This document shows positions 52,223 to 61,686 of a DNA stretch of 64,000 nt, piece after piece. A model generated the notes under the pieces. It did no database searches and had not been told where the DNA came from. It was given only the letters and a program-made list of their open reading frames with translations. The DNA comes from Pseudomonadota bacterium (GTDB lineage Bacteria > Pseudomonadota > Alphaproteobacteria > Acetobacterales > Acetobacteraceae), in assembly GCA_021816925.1 (NCBI GenBank), contig JAKAWQ010000005.1, positions 30,745 to 94,744 of the forward strand, read 5' to 3'. The translations under genes and the position numbers were made by a program. The stretch's first letter is position 1. Each line of letters begins with the position of its first letter.

Positions 52223-53791
52223 ATGAAACGCATGCTGCTGGCATCCCTGGGGCTCGGCCTCGCCGTGGCCGCGCCGCATGCCGAGGCGGCGCACTTCACC
52301 TGCCCGCATGTCGGAGGCAATTTCGTCTTCGGCCAGGAGGCGAACATCAACAGCCTCGACCAGATGGCCTCGGCCACCATCTCTACGCGCAACATCGCGA
52401 TGAACATCTACGAAGCGCTGATGACGCGGAGCGAGAGCGATCAACCGATCCTCCAGCTCGCCCGATCGGTGACCGAATCGCCGGACCACATGACCTACAC
52501 GTTCCAGCTCCGTCAGGGCGTGCACTTCCAGAACGGCCAGTTGATGACGTCGAAGGATGTGGTTGCCTCCTTCAACCGCTATTCCAAGGTCGGGCTCGAA
52601 CGCAGCCAGCTCGGCGCCGTCAAGAGCTGGAACGCGACCGGCCCCTATACGTTCGTTGTGCACATGAAGCACCCGCAGCCGACCTTCCTCGAGCTGCTCA
52701 GCTCCTTCAGCGTGCCGATCGTGATCATTCCTGCCTCGCAGGAAAGCGTGCCCGCGCTGCGCATCAAGCCGATCGGCACCGGCCCTTATGAGCTCGTGCA
52801 GTCCGTGCCCGGCAGCTACGTCAAGCTCAAGCGATTCACCGGCTACAGCCCCGACACGCGCTTTGACAATCGCACCGGGCTCGGCGGCTACAAGGTCGCC
52901 TGCTTCGACACCGTTACCTTCCGCATCGTCACGGACCCGGGCGCGCGCGTCGCCGGCTTGCGGACCGGCTCGCTGCAGGGCGTGGAGGACGTGCCGCCCA
53001 AGTCCGTGCCGAGCCTCAAGAAAGACAAGAACATCACCATCCTGCCGCTCTACAACTGGTGGATCCAGATCGCCGAGCCGAACACCGCCAATCCGCCCAC
53101 AGACAATCTCTGGTTCCGCAAGGCGGTGCAGGCCGGGCTCAACATGAACGCCATCATGCAGGCGGCGAGCGACGGCTTCTACAAGCTCAATGTCGGCTTC
53201 CAGTACCCGGCCCAGAAGGCGGATTATTCGAATGCCGGCAAGTCCACCTATAACATCGACAACCCGACGCTCGCCAAGCAGTATCTCGCCAAGTCCGGCT
53301 ACAAGGGCGAGCCGGTGGTCCTCCTCACCGACACCGACTATCCGCAAATGTACAACTCCGCCGTCGTCATGCAGCAGGAATTGCAGGCGATCGGCATCAA
53401 CGCCACGCTCCGCGTCACGGACTGGCCGACTTCGGTGCAGATCTCGAGCACCCAGCCGCACGCCTGGAACTACTTCTTCACAGGCTGGGGCACCCAACCG
53501 GCGCTCGGCCCGCTCTCTGTCATGCAGTTCTTCGCCCAGCCGCAGCCGGTCTATTTCCCGCCGCCGGGGCATCAAGACCCCGAGCTGATTAAGCTCTGGA
53601 ACCAGATGAACTCGCTGCCCACCGCGGCCAAGCGCCATCAGGTCTTCGCCAAGATGCAGAAATACGTGCTCGACCAGGCCTATGCCTTGCCGTTCGGCTC
53701 GCTCACCTCCGTCGAGGCGGTGCGCTCCAACGTCAAGGGCTTCGTTCCCTTCCGCATCCCACGCGTCTATAATGTCTGGTTCCAGAAATAA
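52223..53791 (+). CDS. Family-5 substrate-binding protein (system 3)
   Basis: A 522-residue periplasmic binding protein with a Sec signal (MKRMLLASLGLGLAVAAPHAEAA, cleavage about 22-23). The SBP-5 region MTYTFQLRQGVHFQNGQLMTSKDVVASFNRY is near 92-122 and the hinge IGTGPYELVQSVPGSYVKLKRF near 183-204. GAAGGAGACC is the ribosome-binding site. It leads an operon with an aminotransferase, a deacylase, two permeases and two ATPases, and was likely transcribed from the 194-base gap upstream. Confidence 0.93.
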   Translation: MKRMLLASLGLGLAVAAPHAEAAHFTCPHVGGNFVFGQEANINSLDQMASATISTRNIAMNIYEALMTRSESDQPILQLARSVTESPDHMTYTFQLRQGVHFQNGQLMTSKDVVASFNRYSKVGLERSQLGAVKSWNATGPYTFVVHMKHPQPTFLELLSSFSVPIVIIPASQESVPALRIKPIGTGPYELVQSVPGSYVKLKRFTGYSPDTRFDNRTGLGGYKVACFDTVTFRIVTDPGARVAGLRTGSLQGVEDVPPKSVPSLKKDKNITILPLYNWWIQIAEPNTANPPTDNLWFRKAVQAGLNMNAIMQAASDGFYKLNVGFQYPAQKADYSNAGKSTYNIDNPTLAKQYLAKSGYKGEPVVLLTDTDYPQMYNSAVVMQQELQAIGINATLRVTDWPTSVQISSTQPHAWNYFFTGWGTQPALGPLSVMQFFAQPQPVYFPPPGHQDPELIKLWNQMNSLPTAAKRHQVFAKMQKYVLDQAYALPFGSLTSVEAVRSNVKGFVPFRIPRVYNVWFQK

Positions 53792-53841
53792 CGCCAGAAC
53801 TAACATCCGTCGCTGCGGCAGCGTCTGGGGAGCGGGGTGGT

Positions 53842-54771
53842 ATGCCGAACGCGACCGCGCGTCTGATGTCCCTCAACGGCCGGGTCGTGCCGTACGACGA
53901 GTGCCAGGTGCATGCGTTCTGCGGTGCGATGAAATACGCCGCCGCGGTCTTCGAGGGCTTGCGCGGCTACTGGAACGAGGCACGCAACGATCTCTACGTC
54001 TTCCGCCTGCACGAACATCTCCAGCGTTTGCGCTACGGCATGCGGGTGCTCCGCCTCGAGCCCGTGTTCGACGAGGCGTTCCTTGCCGAGAGCCTGATCG
54101 GCATGATCCGCGCCAACGATCTCCGTGAGACGGTGCATCTGCGCATGATCGCCTTCCTCGACGGCGACGACGAGCTTTCCGCAAAGGGCCCGGCCGGGCT
54201 CGTTTGCGGGGCGCTGCCGCGCCCGCGCTCACGCGCGGTCCGGGAAGGCGTGCACGTGGCGGTTGCGAGCTACACGCGGATCGCGGACAACGCGCTGCCC
54301 CCGCGGGTCAAGTGCACCGCCAACTACGTCAACAACCGCGCCGCTGAGCTCGAGGCGCGTCGCAACGGCTTCGATGGCGTACTGATGCTCACCGACCGCG
54401 GCAAGGTGAGCGAGGGCTCCGGCGCCTGCTTCTTCATGGTGCGCAACGGCGTGCTGCACACGCCCGACGTCACGAGCGATATCCTGGAGAGCATCACGCG
54501 GGACACCGTGATCCGCCTCACCAGCGAGCGCCTCGGCATGGCGGTGCACGAACGCGCAATCGACCGCCACGAAATCTATGCGGCGGATGAGGCGTTCTGG
54601 TGCGGCTCCGGCTACGAGATCCAGCCGATCCTCTCGCTCGACCGGCTCGCGATCGGCGCCGGCAAACCCGGCGTGGTCACGCGCGCCCTCCAGGAGGCCT
54701 ATTTCGGCATTGCCGAGGCACGCCTTTCCGAGCATCCGGAATGGCGCACGCCGATCTACGCGAACGCCTGA
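53842..54771 (+). CDS. Branched-chain-type class IV aminotransferase
   Basis: A 309-residue PLP fold-type IV aminotransferase. The internal aldimine lysine is K157 in LPPRVKCTANYVNNRAAELEA; the substrate region is HAFCGAMKYAAAVFEGLRGYW (about 24-44) and the phosphate-binding part is KVSEGSGACFFMVRNG. It resembles IlvE and D-amino acid transaminases. In this operon it probably transaminates the amino acid released from the imported compound; the exact amino acid is unknown. Confidence 0.88.
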   Translation: MPNATARLMSLNGRVVPYDECQVHAFCGAMKYAAAVFEGLRGYWNEARNDLYVFRLHEHLQRLRYGMRVLRLEPVFDEAFLAESLIGMIRANDLRETVHLRMIAFLDGDDELSAKGPAGLVCGALPRPRSRAVREGVHVAVASYTRIADNALPPRVKCTANYVNNRAAELEARRNGFDGVLMLTDRGKVSEGSGACFFMVRNGVLHTPDVTSDILESITRDTVIRLTSERLGMAVHERAIDRHEIYAADEAFWCGSGYEIQPILSLDRLAIGAGKPGVVTRALQEAYFGIAEARLSEHPEWRTPIYANA

Positions 54772-54809
54772 GCGCGCCGCCCGAGCAAGACCCGAGAACG
54801 AGGAACGAA

Positions 54810-55835
54810 ATGCCCGAGCCCCACCGGACCCGCATCTCGGCCGACGTCGATTTCGAGAAGGACGGCATGCAGCATGACTTTCTCCGCCTCTTCCACTCCA
54901 CGCATGCGTCGGCATACGGTTTCATCCCGATCCCGATCGTGGTCGTGAAGAACGGCGCGGGCCCGACCGCGCTTTTCCTCTCCGGCAACCACGGGGACGA
55001 GTATGAGGGTCAGGTTGCGCTCTGCAATCTCGTGAAATGGCTTGCTCCGCAGAAGATCAAGGGCCGGGTCATCATCCTGCCGGCGGCCAATTTTCCCGCC
55101 GCCCTTGCCGGCCGCCGCGTTTCGCCAATCGATGACGCCAATCTCAACCGCTCCTTCCCCGGCAGCCCGGACGGCACGGTGACGCAGCAGATCGCCTTCT
55201 ACATCGAGAACGAGCTGATCCCGCGAGCCGATCTTGTCTGCGATCTCCACTCCGGCGGCTCCTCGCTCATGTATCTTCCCTCGGCCCTCATCAAGCGGAG
55301 TGCGGATCCCGCTCGGATGGCCAAGCTCATGGCGGCGCTCGAGGCCTTCGGTGCGCCGCGTGCCTACATCGCCGAGGGCACGCAAGGGCAGGGCGGCGAT
55401 GTCACCGCGACGGGAGGGGCGGAGCGCAAGGGTGTCCCGATGGTAGGCACCGAGCTCGGCGGCTCCGGCACCGTGACCCCCGCCGCGCTGGCGATCGCCG
55501 AGCGCGGCGTGCGCAACCTCCTCGTCCATACTGGAATCCTTCCTGCTTCGGAACGGATTGCGCCGCCCGAACCGACCCGGTTGCTGGAGGTGGGCGGCGC
55601 CGATTACTTCACCTACGCCTCCGAGAGCGGCGTCTTCGAGCCGCTCGCGGTTCTCGGCGAGACCGTCGCCGCTGGCCAGCCCGCCGCGCGCATCCACTTC
55701 CCCGAAACCCCCTGGGCGCCGCCTGCCGAGCTACGCTTCCAACGCGCCGGCCTCGTGCTCTGCCAGCGCATTCCTGGGCGCACCGCGCGCGGGGACTGCC
55801 TCTTCCACCTCGCGACCGACGCACGGCGGCCCTGA
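54810..55835 (+). CDS. Aspartoacylase/succinylglutamate desuccinylase-family deacylase (DoeB-like)
   Basis: A 341-residue M14-type zinc deacylase. Zinc ligands are H61 and E64 in LFLSGNHGDEYEGQ and H147 in VCDLHSGGSSLMY; NLNRSFPG (about 111-118) carries the substrate-binding arginine and GTELGGSGTV the catalytic glutamate. Close relatives are N-acetyl-diaminobutyrate deacetylase (DoeB) of ectoine breakdown. No other ectoine genes are present, so it likely removes an acyl group from some N-acyl amino acid. AGGAACGAA precedes the ATG. Confidence 0.88.
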   Translation: MPEPHRTRISADVDFEKDGMQHDFLRLFHSTHASAYGFIPIPIVVVKNGAGPTALFLSGNHGDEYEGQVALCNLVKWLAPQKIKGRVIILPAANFPAALAGRRVSPIDDANLNRSFPGSPDGTVTQQIAFYIENELIPRADLVCDLHSGGSSLMYLPSALIKRSADPARMAKLMAALEAFGAPRAYIAEGTQGQGGDVTATGGAERKGVPMVGTELGGSGTVTPAALAIAERGVRNLLVHTGILPASERIAPPEPTRLLEVGGADYFTYASESGVFEPLAVLGETVAAGQPAARIHFPETPWAPPAELRFQRAGLVLCQRIPGRTARGDCLFHLATDARRP

Positions 55836-55915
55836 TCCGGTTGTTGCCCCGCGCCCCCCCGGCGGCTACGCTCGACTGAAGCCATGGGCCGGCGAGCATT
55901 TCCCGGGCGCCCGTC

Positions 55916-56866
55916 ATGATCCGCGTCATTGCAAGCCGCGTCGCGAGCGCGGTGCCGATCCTGATCCTGGTCAGCCTGATCACCTTCGGCATGATCCACA
56001 TGATCCCGGGCGGGCCGGCCGCCGCGATCGCCGGCCTCTCGGCGACGCCCCAGCAGATCGCCGAGATCAACCACAATCTCGGCCTCGACAAGCCGCTCCC
56101 CGTGCAGCTCTACCGCTGGTACGACCAGGTCCTGCACGGCAACCTCGGCACCTCGCTCTTGCTCGGCCAGCCGGTTTCGCAAGCGATCATGATCCGCCTC
56201 CCGGTCACCTTCGGCCTCTCGCTCTATGCGCTGGTGATCACGCTGGCGATCGGGCTTTCGAGCGGCATCCTCGCCGCGCTCCGGCAGAATACGTGGGTCG
56301 ATCAGGTGGCGATGATCTTCTCGATCATCGGTATCTCACTCCCGAACTTCTATCTCGCCCTTCTGATGATCATCTTCTTCGCGGTCGATCTCGGCTGGTT
56401 GCCGAGCGGCGGCTATGTGCCCTTCTTCGACGATCCGCTCGGCTGGCTCGGCGCGATGACGCTGCCGGCGATCTCGCTCGCGCTCCTGCTGACCGGCCTT
56501 CTCGCGCGCATCACCCGCTCGACGATGCTCGAGGTGCTGCGCCAGGACTATATCCGCACCGCGCGCGCCAAGGGCCTGCCGCAGCGCCAGGTCGTGCTCA
56601 AGCACGCGCTCGCCAATGCCATGATCCCGATCGTCACCGTGATCGGCATCATCGTGAGCCTTCTGCTCTCTGGTGCCGTCGTTACCGAAACGATCTTCTC
56701 CCTTCCCGGCATCGGGCAACTCCTCACCGAGGCGGTGCTGAACCGCGACTATCCGATGGTGCAGGGCGGCGTGCTTGTTGTCACGGCGCTGATGGTGGGC
56801 GTCAACATCCTGGTTGATGTGCTCTATGCCGCGCTCGACCCGCGCGTGCGCTACCATGCCTCCTGA
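55916..56866 (+). CDS. DppB-type ABC permease (system 3)
   Basis: A 316-residue permease with about six membrane spans. N-terminal ASRVASAVPILILVSLITFGMIHMIPGGPA, and the ATPase-contact loop RTARAKGLPQRQVVLKHALANAMIPIVTVIG (about 217-247). It follows the deacylase by 80 bases and overlaps the DppC-type gene by 11 nt. Confidence 0.93.
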   Translation: MIRVIASRVASAVPILILVSLITFGMIHMIPGGPAAAIAGLSATPQQIAEINHNLGLDKPLPVQLYRWYDQVLHGNLGTSLLLGQPVSQAIMIRLPVTFGLSLYALVITLAIGLSSGILAALRQNTWVDQVAMIFSIIGISLPNFYLALLMIIFFAVDLGWLPSGGYVPFFDDPLGWLGAMTLPAISLALLLTGLLARITRSTMLEVLRQDYIRTARAKGLPQRQVVLKHALANAMIPIVTVIGIIVSLLLSGAVVTETIFSLPGIGQLLTEAVLNRDYPMVQGGVLVVTALMVGVNILVDVLYAALDPRVRYHAS

Positions 56867-57758
56867 CGTCGCACTAGCCGCGGAGCCCATGCCCGCGGAC
56901 GAGGAGGGGCTTTGGCATCGCCCTTCGGTTCTCGCGCTCCGCCGCCTTCTGCATCACCGGCTGTTCGTGAGCGGACTCGTCCTCTTCGCGATCATCGTCG
57001 TCGCCGCGATCCTCGCCCCGGTGCTTGCCCCGATCAATCCCGACAAGATCGACATGAACGCGACGTTCCTGCCGCCGAGCCTCCGGCATCTTTTCGGCAC
57101 CGACAACTTCGGCCGCAGTCTCTTCTCGCGCGTCATGTGGGGGGCGAGGCTCTCGATGCTGATCGGCGGTGCCACCGTTGCGATCAACGCCGTGGCCGGC
57201 ACGGTGATCGGCGCGCTTGCCGGCTATTACCGGCGCATCGACAACATCGTCATGCGCGCCAACGACGCGCTGATGGCCTTTCCCCCGGTCCTGCTTGCGA
57301 TTGCCGTTACCGCCACTCTCGGCCCCTCGATCATCGACGTCATCATCGCGCTCGGCGTCGTCTATACGCCGCGCACCGCGCGCATCGTCCGCTCTTCGGT
57401 GATCGTGCTGCGGGAAATGGAATATGTGCAGGCTGCCGTCGCCGCCGGCGCAGGAGACTGGCACGTGCTCCGCCGCCATATCCTGCCGAACGCGCTCGCG
57501 CCTCTCATCGTGCAGTTGAGCTTCCTTTTTGCCTATGCGGTGCTCACCGAGGCAACACTCTCCTTCCTCGGGGTCGGCGCTGTCCCACCCACGCCCACCT
57601 GGGGAAACATCATGGCGGAGGGACGCGAATATCTCACCACCGCGCCCTGGATTATCGCTATTCCCGGAGCGGCGCTGATGATCACCGTGCTCGGCCTCAA
57701 CATGCTGGGGGACGGGCTCCGCGACGTGCTCGATCCCAGACTGCGCATCCAGCAGTGA
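56856..57758 (+). CDS. DppC-type ABC permease (system 3)
   Basis: A 300-residue permease. The DppC marker is LRHLFGTDNFGRSLFSRVMWGARLSML and the coupling loop is VQAAVAAGAGDWHVLRRHILPNALAPLIVQ. ATG 56856 overlaps the DppB gene; a second ATG at 56889 would shorten the polar N-terminus. Six hydrophobic helices are visible. Confidence 0.92.
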   Translation: MPPDVALAAEPMPADEEGLWHRPSVLALRRLLHHRLFVSGLVLFAIIVVAAILAPVLAPINPDKIDMNATFLPPSLRHLFGTDNFGRSLFSRVMWGARLSMLIGGATVAINAVAGTVIGALAGYYRRIDNIVMRANDALMAFPPVLLAIAVTATLGPSIIDVIIALGVVYTPRTARIVRSSVIVLREMEYVQAAVAAGAGDWHVLRRHILPNALAPLIVQLSFLFAYAVLTEATLSFLGVGAVPPTPTWGNIMAEGREYLTTAPWIIAIPGAALMITVLGLNMLGDGLRDVLDPRLRIQQ

Positions 57759-57782
57759 ACCGCCGGCAGTGACAGGTGGCCG

Positions 57783-58754
57783 ATGAGCCTGCTCGAGGTT
57801 GCGGGCCTCACCACAACCTTCGCCACCGAGCGGGGCGAGATAGCCGCCGTCGAGGAGGTAAACTTCTCGCTCGAGGCCGGCGAGGTGCTCGGCGTTGTCG
57901 GCGAATCCGGCTCCGGAAAGAGCGTCACCGCGCTCACCGTGATGGGGCTGCTGCCGCGGCCGCCCGCGCGTATCGCCGCCGGTTCCGTTCGCTTCGCGGG
58001 GCAGGAGCTTACGAGCCTTTCCGACCGCGAGATGCGCCGCATCCGCGGTCCGGGCATCGCCATGGTGTTCCAGGAGCCGATGACCTCGCTCAATCCGGTC
58101 TTCACGATCGGCGAACAGATCATCGAAACGATCCGGGCGCACGAACGTGCCGGTGCGGCCGCCGGTTTTGCCCGTACCGTCGAGCTTCTGGAGAAGGTCG
58201 GCATTCCTTCCGCAGCCGAGCGGATGAGCGCCTATCCGCACCAGCTTTCCGGCGGCCAGCGCCAGCGCGTCATGCTCGCGATCGCGCTTGCCTGCCGCCC
58301 GCGGCTATTGATCGCCGACGAGCCTACCACCGCGCTTGACGTGACCATTCAGGCGCAGATTCTCGATCTGCTGCTCGACCTGCGCGACGAGTTCGGCATG
58401 GCGCTCATCGTCATCACGCACAATATCGGGGTGATTGCCGAGACCGCCGATCGTGTGCTTGTCATGTATGCCGGACGCATCGTCGAGGAGGCCCCGGTGG
58501 CCGGCATCTTCGACCGGCCCGCGCATCCGTACACGCGGGCGCTTCTGGCTTCCGCGCCGGCGCTCGATGCGCCGCTCGCCGCGGGACATCTCCCGGCGAT
58601 CCCGGGCACGTTGCCCGATCCGCGCCACCGCCCGCCCGGTTGCCGCTTCGCCCCGCGTTGCGAACTTGCGATTCCCGCCTGCTCGGCCGCTCTGCCTCCG
58701 CTCACCGCCGTAGGGCCCGGCCACGCGGCGTCCTGCATCCGGCTCGGAGCATGA
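57783..58754 (+). CDS. DppD-type peptide ABC ATPase (system 3)
   Basis: A 323-residue ATPase: Walker [10 protein letters not shown] (about 39-47), Q-loop [13 protein letters not shown], signature [15 protein letters not shown], Walker [13 protein letters not shown], and C-terminal [20 protein letters not shown] lies before the ATG. It overlaps the DppF gene by 4 nt. Confidence 0.94.
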   Translation: MSLLEVAGLTTTFATERGEIAAVEEVNFSLEAGEVLGVVGESGSGKSVTALTVMGLLPRPPARIAAGSVRFAGQELTSLSDREMRRIRGPGIAMVFQEPMTSLNPVFTIGEQIIETIRAHERAGAAAGFARTVELLEKVGIPSAAERMSAYPHQLSGGQRQRVMLAIALACRPRLLIADEPTTALDVTIQAQILDLLLDLRDEFGMALIVITHNIGVIAETADRVLVMYAGRIVEEAPVAGIFDRPAHPYTRALLASAPALDAPLAAGHLPAIPGTLPDPRHRPPGCRFAPRCELAIPACSAALPPLTAVGPGHAASCIRLGA

Positions 58755-59740
58755 TGACCCCGCTCGTCGAAGCCACCGGCCTTTCCCGCGATTTTGCGCT
58801 CGGCGCGCGCGGCCTCTTCGGGCGTTCCCGCCACGTCCTTCGCGCCGTCGATCGCGTCGATCTCGCCATTCTGCCGGGAGAAACGGTCGGCCTGGTCGGC
58901 GAATCCGGTTCGGGCAAATCCACCCTCGGACGGCTCCTGATCCGCCTTGTCGAACCGACCGCCGGGCGCATCCGCTTCGGCGCCGAGGACATTACGCGCC
59001 TCGGTGGCCGCGCACTCGCCGAAACGCGCCGTGCCATGCAGATCGTTTTTCAGGATCCCTACGGCGCGCTCGATCCGCGCATGCCAGTCGAGCAAATCGT
59101 CATGGAGCCGTTGCGGATCCATGGCGCGCGTGCCGACGCTGCGGCGCGCCGTGCGGTCGCGGAAATGCTGGATCTCGTCGGCCTCCCGCCCCGTGCGGCC
59201 CGGCGCTTCCCACATGAATTTTCCGGCGGCCAGCGGCAGCGGATCGGCATTGCGCGCGCGCTCATCCTCCGCCCGCAATTCGTTGTCGCCGACGAGCCGG
59301 TTTCCGCGCTTGATGTCTCGGTGCAGGCGCAGATCATCAACCTGCTGACCGACCTGCAACGCGAACTCGGCCTCACCTACCTCTTCATCGCCCATGATCT
59401 TGCGGTGGTCCGCCACATCGCAAGCCGTGTCGCCGTGATGTATCTCGGCAAGATCGTCGAGCTGGCTGAGAAATCCGCGCTTTATGCCGAGCCGCTTCAT
59501 CCCTACACGCAGGCGCTGATCGCCGCCGTTCCGGTGCGCCACCCTTCGGCGCGTGCTGCCGGCCGCGTGCGGCGCGCCGAACTCTCCGGCGACGTGCCGA
59601 GCGCACTCGCCATCCCCTCGGGTTGCCGCTTTCATCCGCGTTGCCCGCACGCCATGGCCCTTTGCCGGGAACGCGAACCCGCGCCGCGCGAAGTGCGCCC
59701 CGGCCACGTCGTTTCCTGCCATCTCGTCAATCCGGCATGA
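58751..59740 (+). CDS. DppF-type peptide ABC ATPase (system 3)
   Basis: A 329-residue ATPase: Walker [10 protein letters not shown] near 50, Q-loop [16 protein letters not shown], signature [15 protein letters not shown], Walker [13 protein letters not shown] and the [14 protein letters not shown] motif. Two ATG codons in a row (58751 and 58754) are possible starts. It ends 4 bases from the convergent MFS gene. Confidence 0.94.
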   Translation: MMTPLVEATGLSRDFALGARGLFGRSRHVLRAVDRVDLAILPGETVGLVGESGSGKSTLGRLLIRLVEPTAGRIRFGAEDITRLGGRALAETRRAMQIVFQDPYGALDPRMPVEQIVMEPLRIHGARADAAARRAVAEMLDLVGLPPRAARRFPHEFSGGQRQRIGIARALILRPQFVVADEPVSALDVSVQAQIINLLTDLQRELGLTYLFIAHDLAVVRHIASRVAVMYLGKIVELAEKSALYAEPLHPYTQALIAAVPVRHPSARAAGRVRRAELSGDVPSALAIPSGCRFHPRCPHAMALCREREPAPREVRPGHVVSCHLVNPA

Positions 59741-59744
59741 AAGC

Positions 59745-60875
59745 CTACGCAGCCGCGAGCAGCGCGGCCGTGACGAGTGCCGCGGCGGCGGCAAGCGAGG
59801 GCACGGCAAAGCTGCCGAGCCGGTCGTAGAGCGCGCCGGCGAAGCTCGGCCCGATGATCTGGCCCAGTCCGAACGCGCCCGTCATCAGCGCGAGCACCGG
59901 CCGCGCATCGCCGCGCGCGAGGGTCCGTCCGCCCATCAGGCCGAGGGCAGTCAGCCCCATGAAGGTGCTGCCGACGAGGACGGCCGAGAGAAAGATTTCC
60001 CCCGCGCCGGCGAGGCCGACGCTTGCCAGCACGCCGAGGGCCTCGACGACCGCGGCCAGCGCGAAGGCGCGCCCGAGCCCGATCCGCCGCGCGATCCGCG
60101 ACCAGAGCAGGACGGAGGGTGCGGCGGCCAGACCGAACACCACCCAGATCACCGGCTCGAGCGGGCGCAAGCCGGTCGTTGCACGCACGATCGCTACCAG
60201 GAACGTTGCGGTGATGACGTAGCCGAAACCGAACAGGCCGTACGCGGCGATCAGGCGCAGGAGCGCTGCCGATATCCGTGCCGCACGGAGAGGCGCGTCG
60301 TAAGCCTCTCTCCACTCCTCGGGTGCGATCAGCGCCGCCGCCGCAAGCGTGCCGGCGGCCGAAAGCAAGCCGCTCGCGATCCAGAGCCCGCTCCAGCCAA
60401 AACCCGCCCAGCGCATCGCCGAGACGAGCAGCGCGGAGAGCGCGATTCCGGTGCCGACGCCGGCGAACAGCACCGAGGAAAGCCCGAGCCGCCCGGACTC
60501 GGCCAGACGCTCGAGCACGATCGCCGAAGCGAAGACAAGGCCGAACGCGCTCGCCGCGCCACCCGCGAAGCGGAGCGCGAGGAACGCCGGTACGCCCCGC
60601 ACGAGCCCCATCGCGCCGGTGGTGAGCGTGCTCGACGCGAGCCCGCCCGCAAGCCAGGCGCGCCGTGAACCCGGCAGCGGCAGTGCGGCCGCCAGCGCGC
60701 CGACGAGATAGCCGGCGAAATTGGCCGAGGCGATGAGCCCCGCGGCGAAAGCGTTGAGGCCGAGCGCCGCCTGCATCGGCGGCAAGATCGGCGTGTACAC
60801 GAACCGCCCGATGCCGATTGCAACGGCGAGCGCGACCATTCCGCCGAGCGCGGCGGATGCCGGGTTACGCGCCAA
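59745..60875 (-). CDS. MFS transporter, YbfB/YjiJ family
   Basis: A 376-residue protein with about 12 hydrophobic helices. The N-terminal VALAVAIGIGRFVYTPILPPMQ (about 14-35) is the signature of the YbfB/YjiJ family of predicted MFS permeases. Direction and substrate are not known. The start may be TTG 60875 or ATG 60839; the longer form includes a short basic N-terminus before helix 1, which is usual, so it is preferred. Confidence 0.87.
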   Translation of the reverse strand: MARNPASAALGGMVALAVAIGIGRFVYTPILPPMQAALGLNAFAAGLIASANFAGYLVGALAAALPLPGSRRAWLAGGLASSTLTTGAMGLVRGVPAFLALRFAGGAASAFGLVFASAIVLERLAESGRLGLSSVLFAGVGTGIALSALLVSAMRWAGFGWSGLWIASGLLSAAGTLAAAALIAPEEWREAYDAPLRAARISAALLRLIAAYGLFGFGYVITATFLVAIVRATTGLRPLEPVIWVVFGLAAAPSVLLWSRIARRIGLGRAFALAAVVEALGVLASVGLAGAGEIFLSAVLVGSTFMGLTALGLMGGRTLARGDARPVLALMTGAFGLGQIIGPSFAGALYDRLGSFAVPSLAAAAALVTAALLAAA

Positions 60876-60966
60876 GCGATGACAACCTGTGGTTGCAAAC
60901 CGCTTGCCGGCGCCCTAAACGAGGACTCGCGACAGCCTCCGCCGCGAGGGCGGAGGGGAGGGGATC

Positions 60967-61686
60967 ATGCCGTGGACGCACGCGCTCGACCTTGCGAAAC
61001 CGACGGTGAAGAGCGGTTCGACCGACGTAGCCGTTTCCAAAATGCAAAAGTTCGTTTCCGCCGAGACGCTTCAACTCGTCCAGTTGGGCGATGCGGTCAT
61101 TCGTGAGGTGCGCCGACTGCTTCCCTACGGCGCCGCCAACCAGAAGTTCGACTTCAAGAACACGGAAACCGGGCCGAACACCGCCCTGACGCAGCAAGCC
61201 TACAACGGGCACTATGCTGAGGCGCAGCATATGGCCGGAGCCGCGGTTACCTACGGCGCCGGCACCTGCCAGGACCAGGCGGCCGTCGCCTACATTCTGC
61301 TTCGCGAGCGCCTCGATTCGTCCAAGACCGCCTGTTTCTGTTATTCGGACAGCGCGCATCACTGCTTTGCGGCGATCGGCGTGCCCAACACGGATCCGGC
61401 CGACAAGGTGGTGATTGTCGATTCCTGGCCGAAATATGCCCAGGCGCTCCTCTGGCAGGATCACTTCTGCTACCCTCACGTCGGCATCTACAGGCAGAAG
61501 GCAGGCGTTGGCCAGCCCGGAAAGCTCGCCAGGGCCAAGGCCAAGTATGCGGGTCGAAACCGGTATCTGGACGCGCTCGGCACGCTCTATTGGCACTTTC
61601 CCCCGGCCCAGTACAATCACAAATGGGGCCGCAAGAATGAGAAGCCCGAGATCATCGTTTACCACAACGACCTGATCACGTTCTGA
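60967..61686 (+). CDS. Candidate transglutaminase-like cysteine protein, function unknown
   Basis: A 239-residue protein I cannot place in a named family. It carries a possible papain/transglutaminase-type triad in the right order: C101 in GAGTCQDQAAVAYILL, H132 in SAHHCFAAIG, and D152 in KVVIVDSWP. The pattern G-x-C with a following helix, then H-x-F, then VD-x-W is seen in transglutaminase-core enzymes, including secreted effectors and toxins. No signal peptide, membrane span or immunity-like partner is seen. A strong GGAGGGGAGGGG site precedes the ATG. It stands alone next to a gene-poor stretch. Confidence 0.7.
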   Translation: MPWTHALDLAKPTVKSGSTDVAVSKMQKFVSAETLQLVQLGDAVIREVRRLLPYGAANQKFDFKNTETGPNTALTQQAYNGHYAEAQHMAGAAVTYGAGTCQDQAAVAYILLRERLDSSKTACFCYSDSAHHCFAAIGVPNTDPADKVVIVDSWPKYAQALLWQDHFCYPHVGIYRQKAGVGQPGKLARAKAKYAGRNRYLDALGTLYWHFPPAQYNHKWGRKNEKPEIIVYHNDLITF

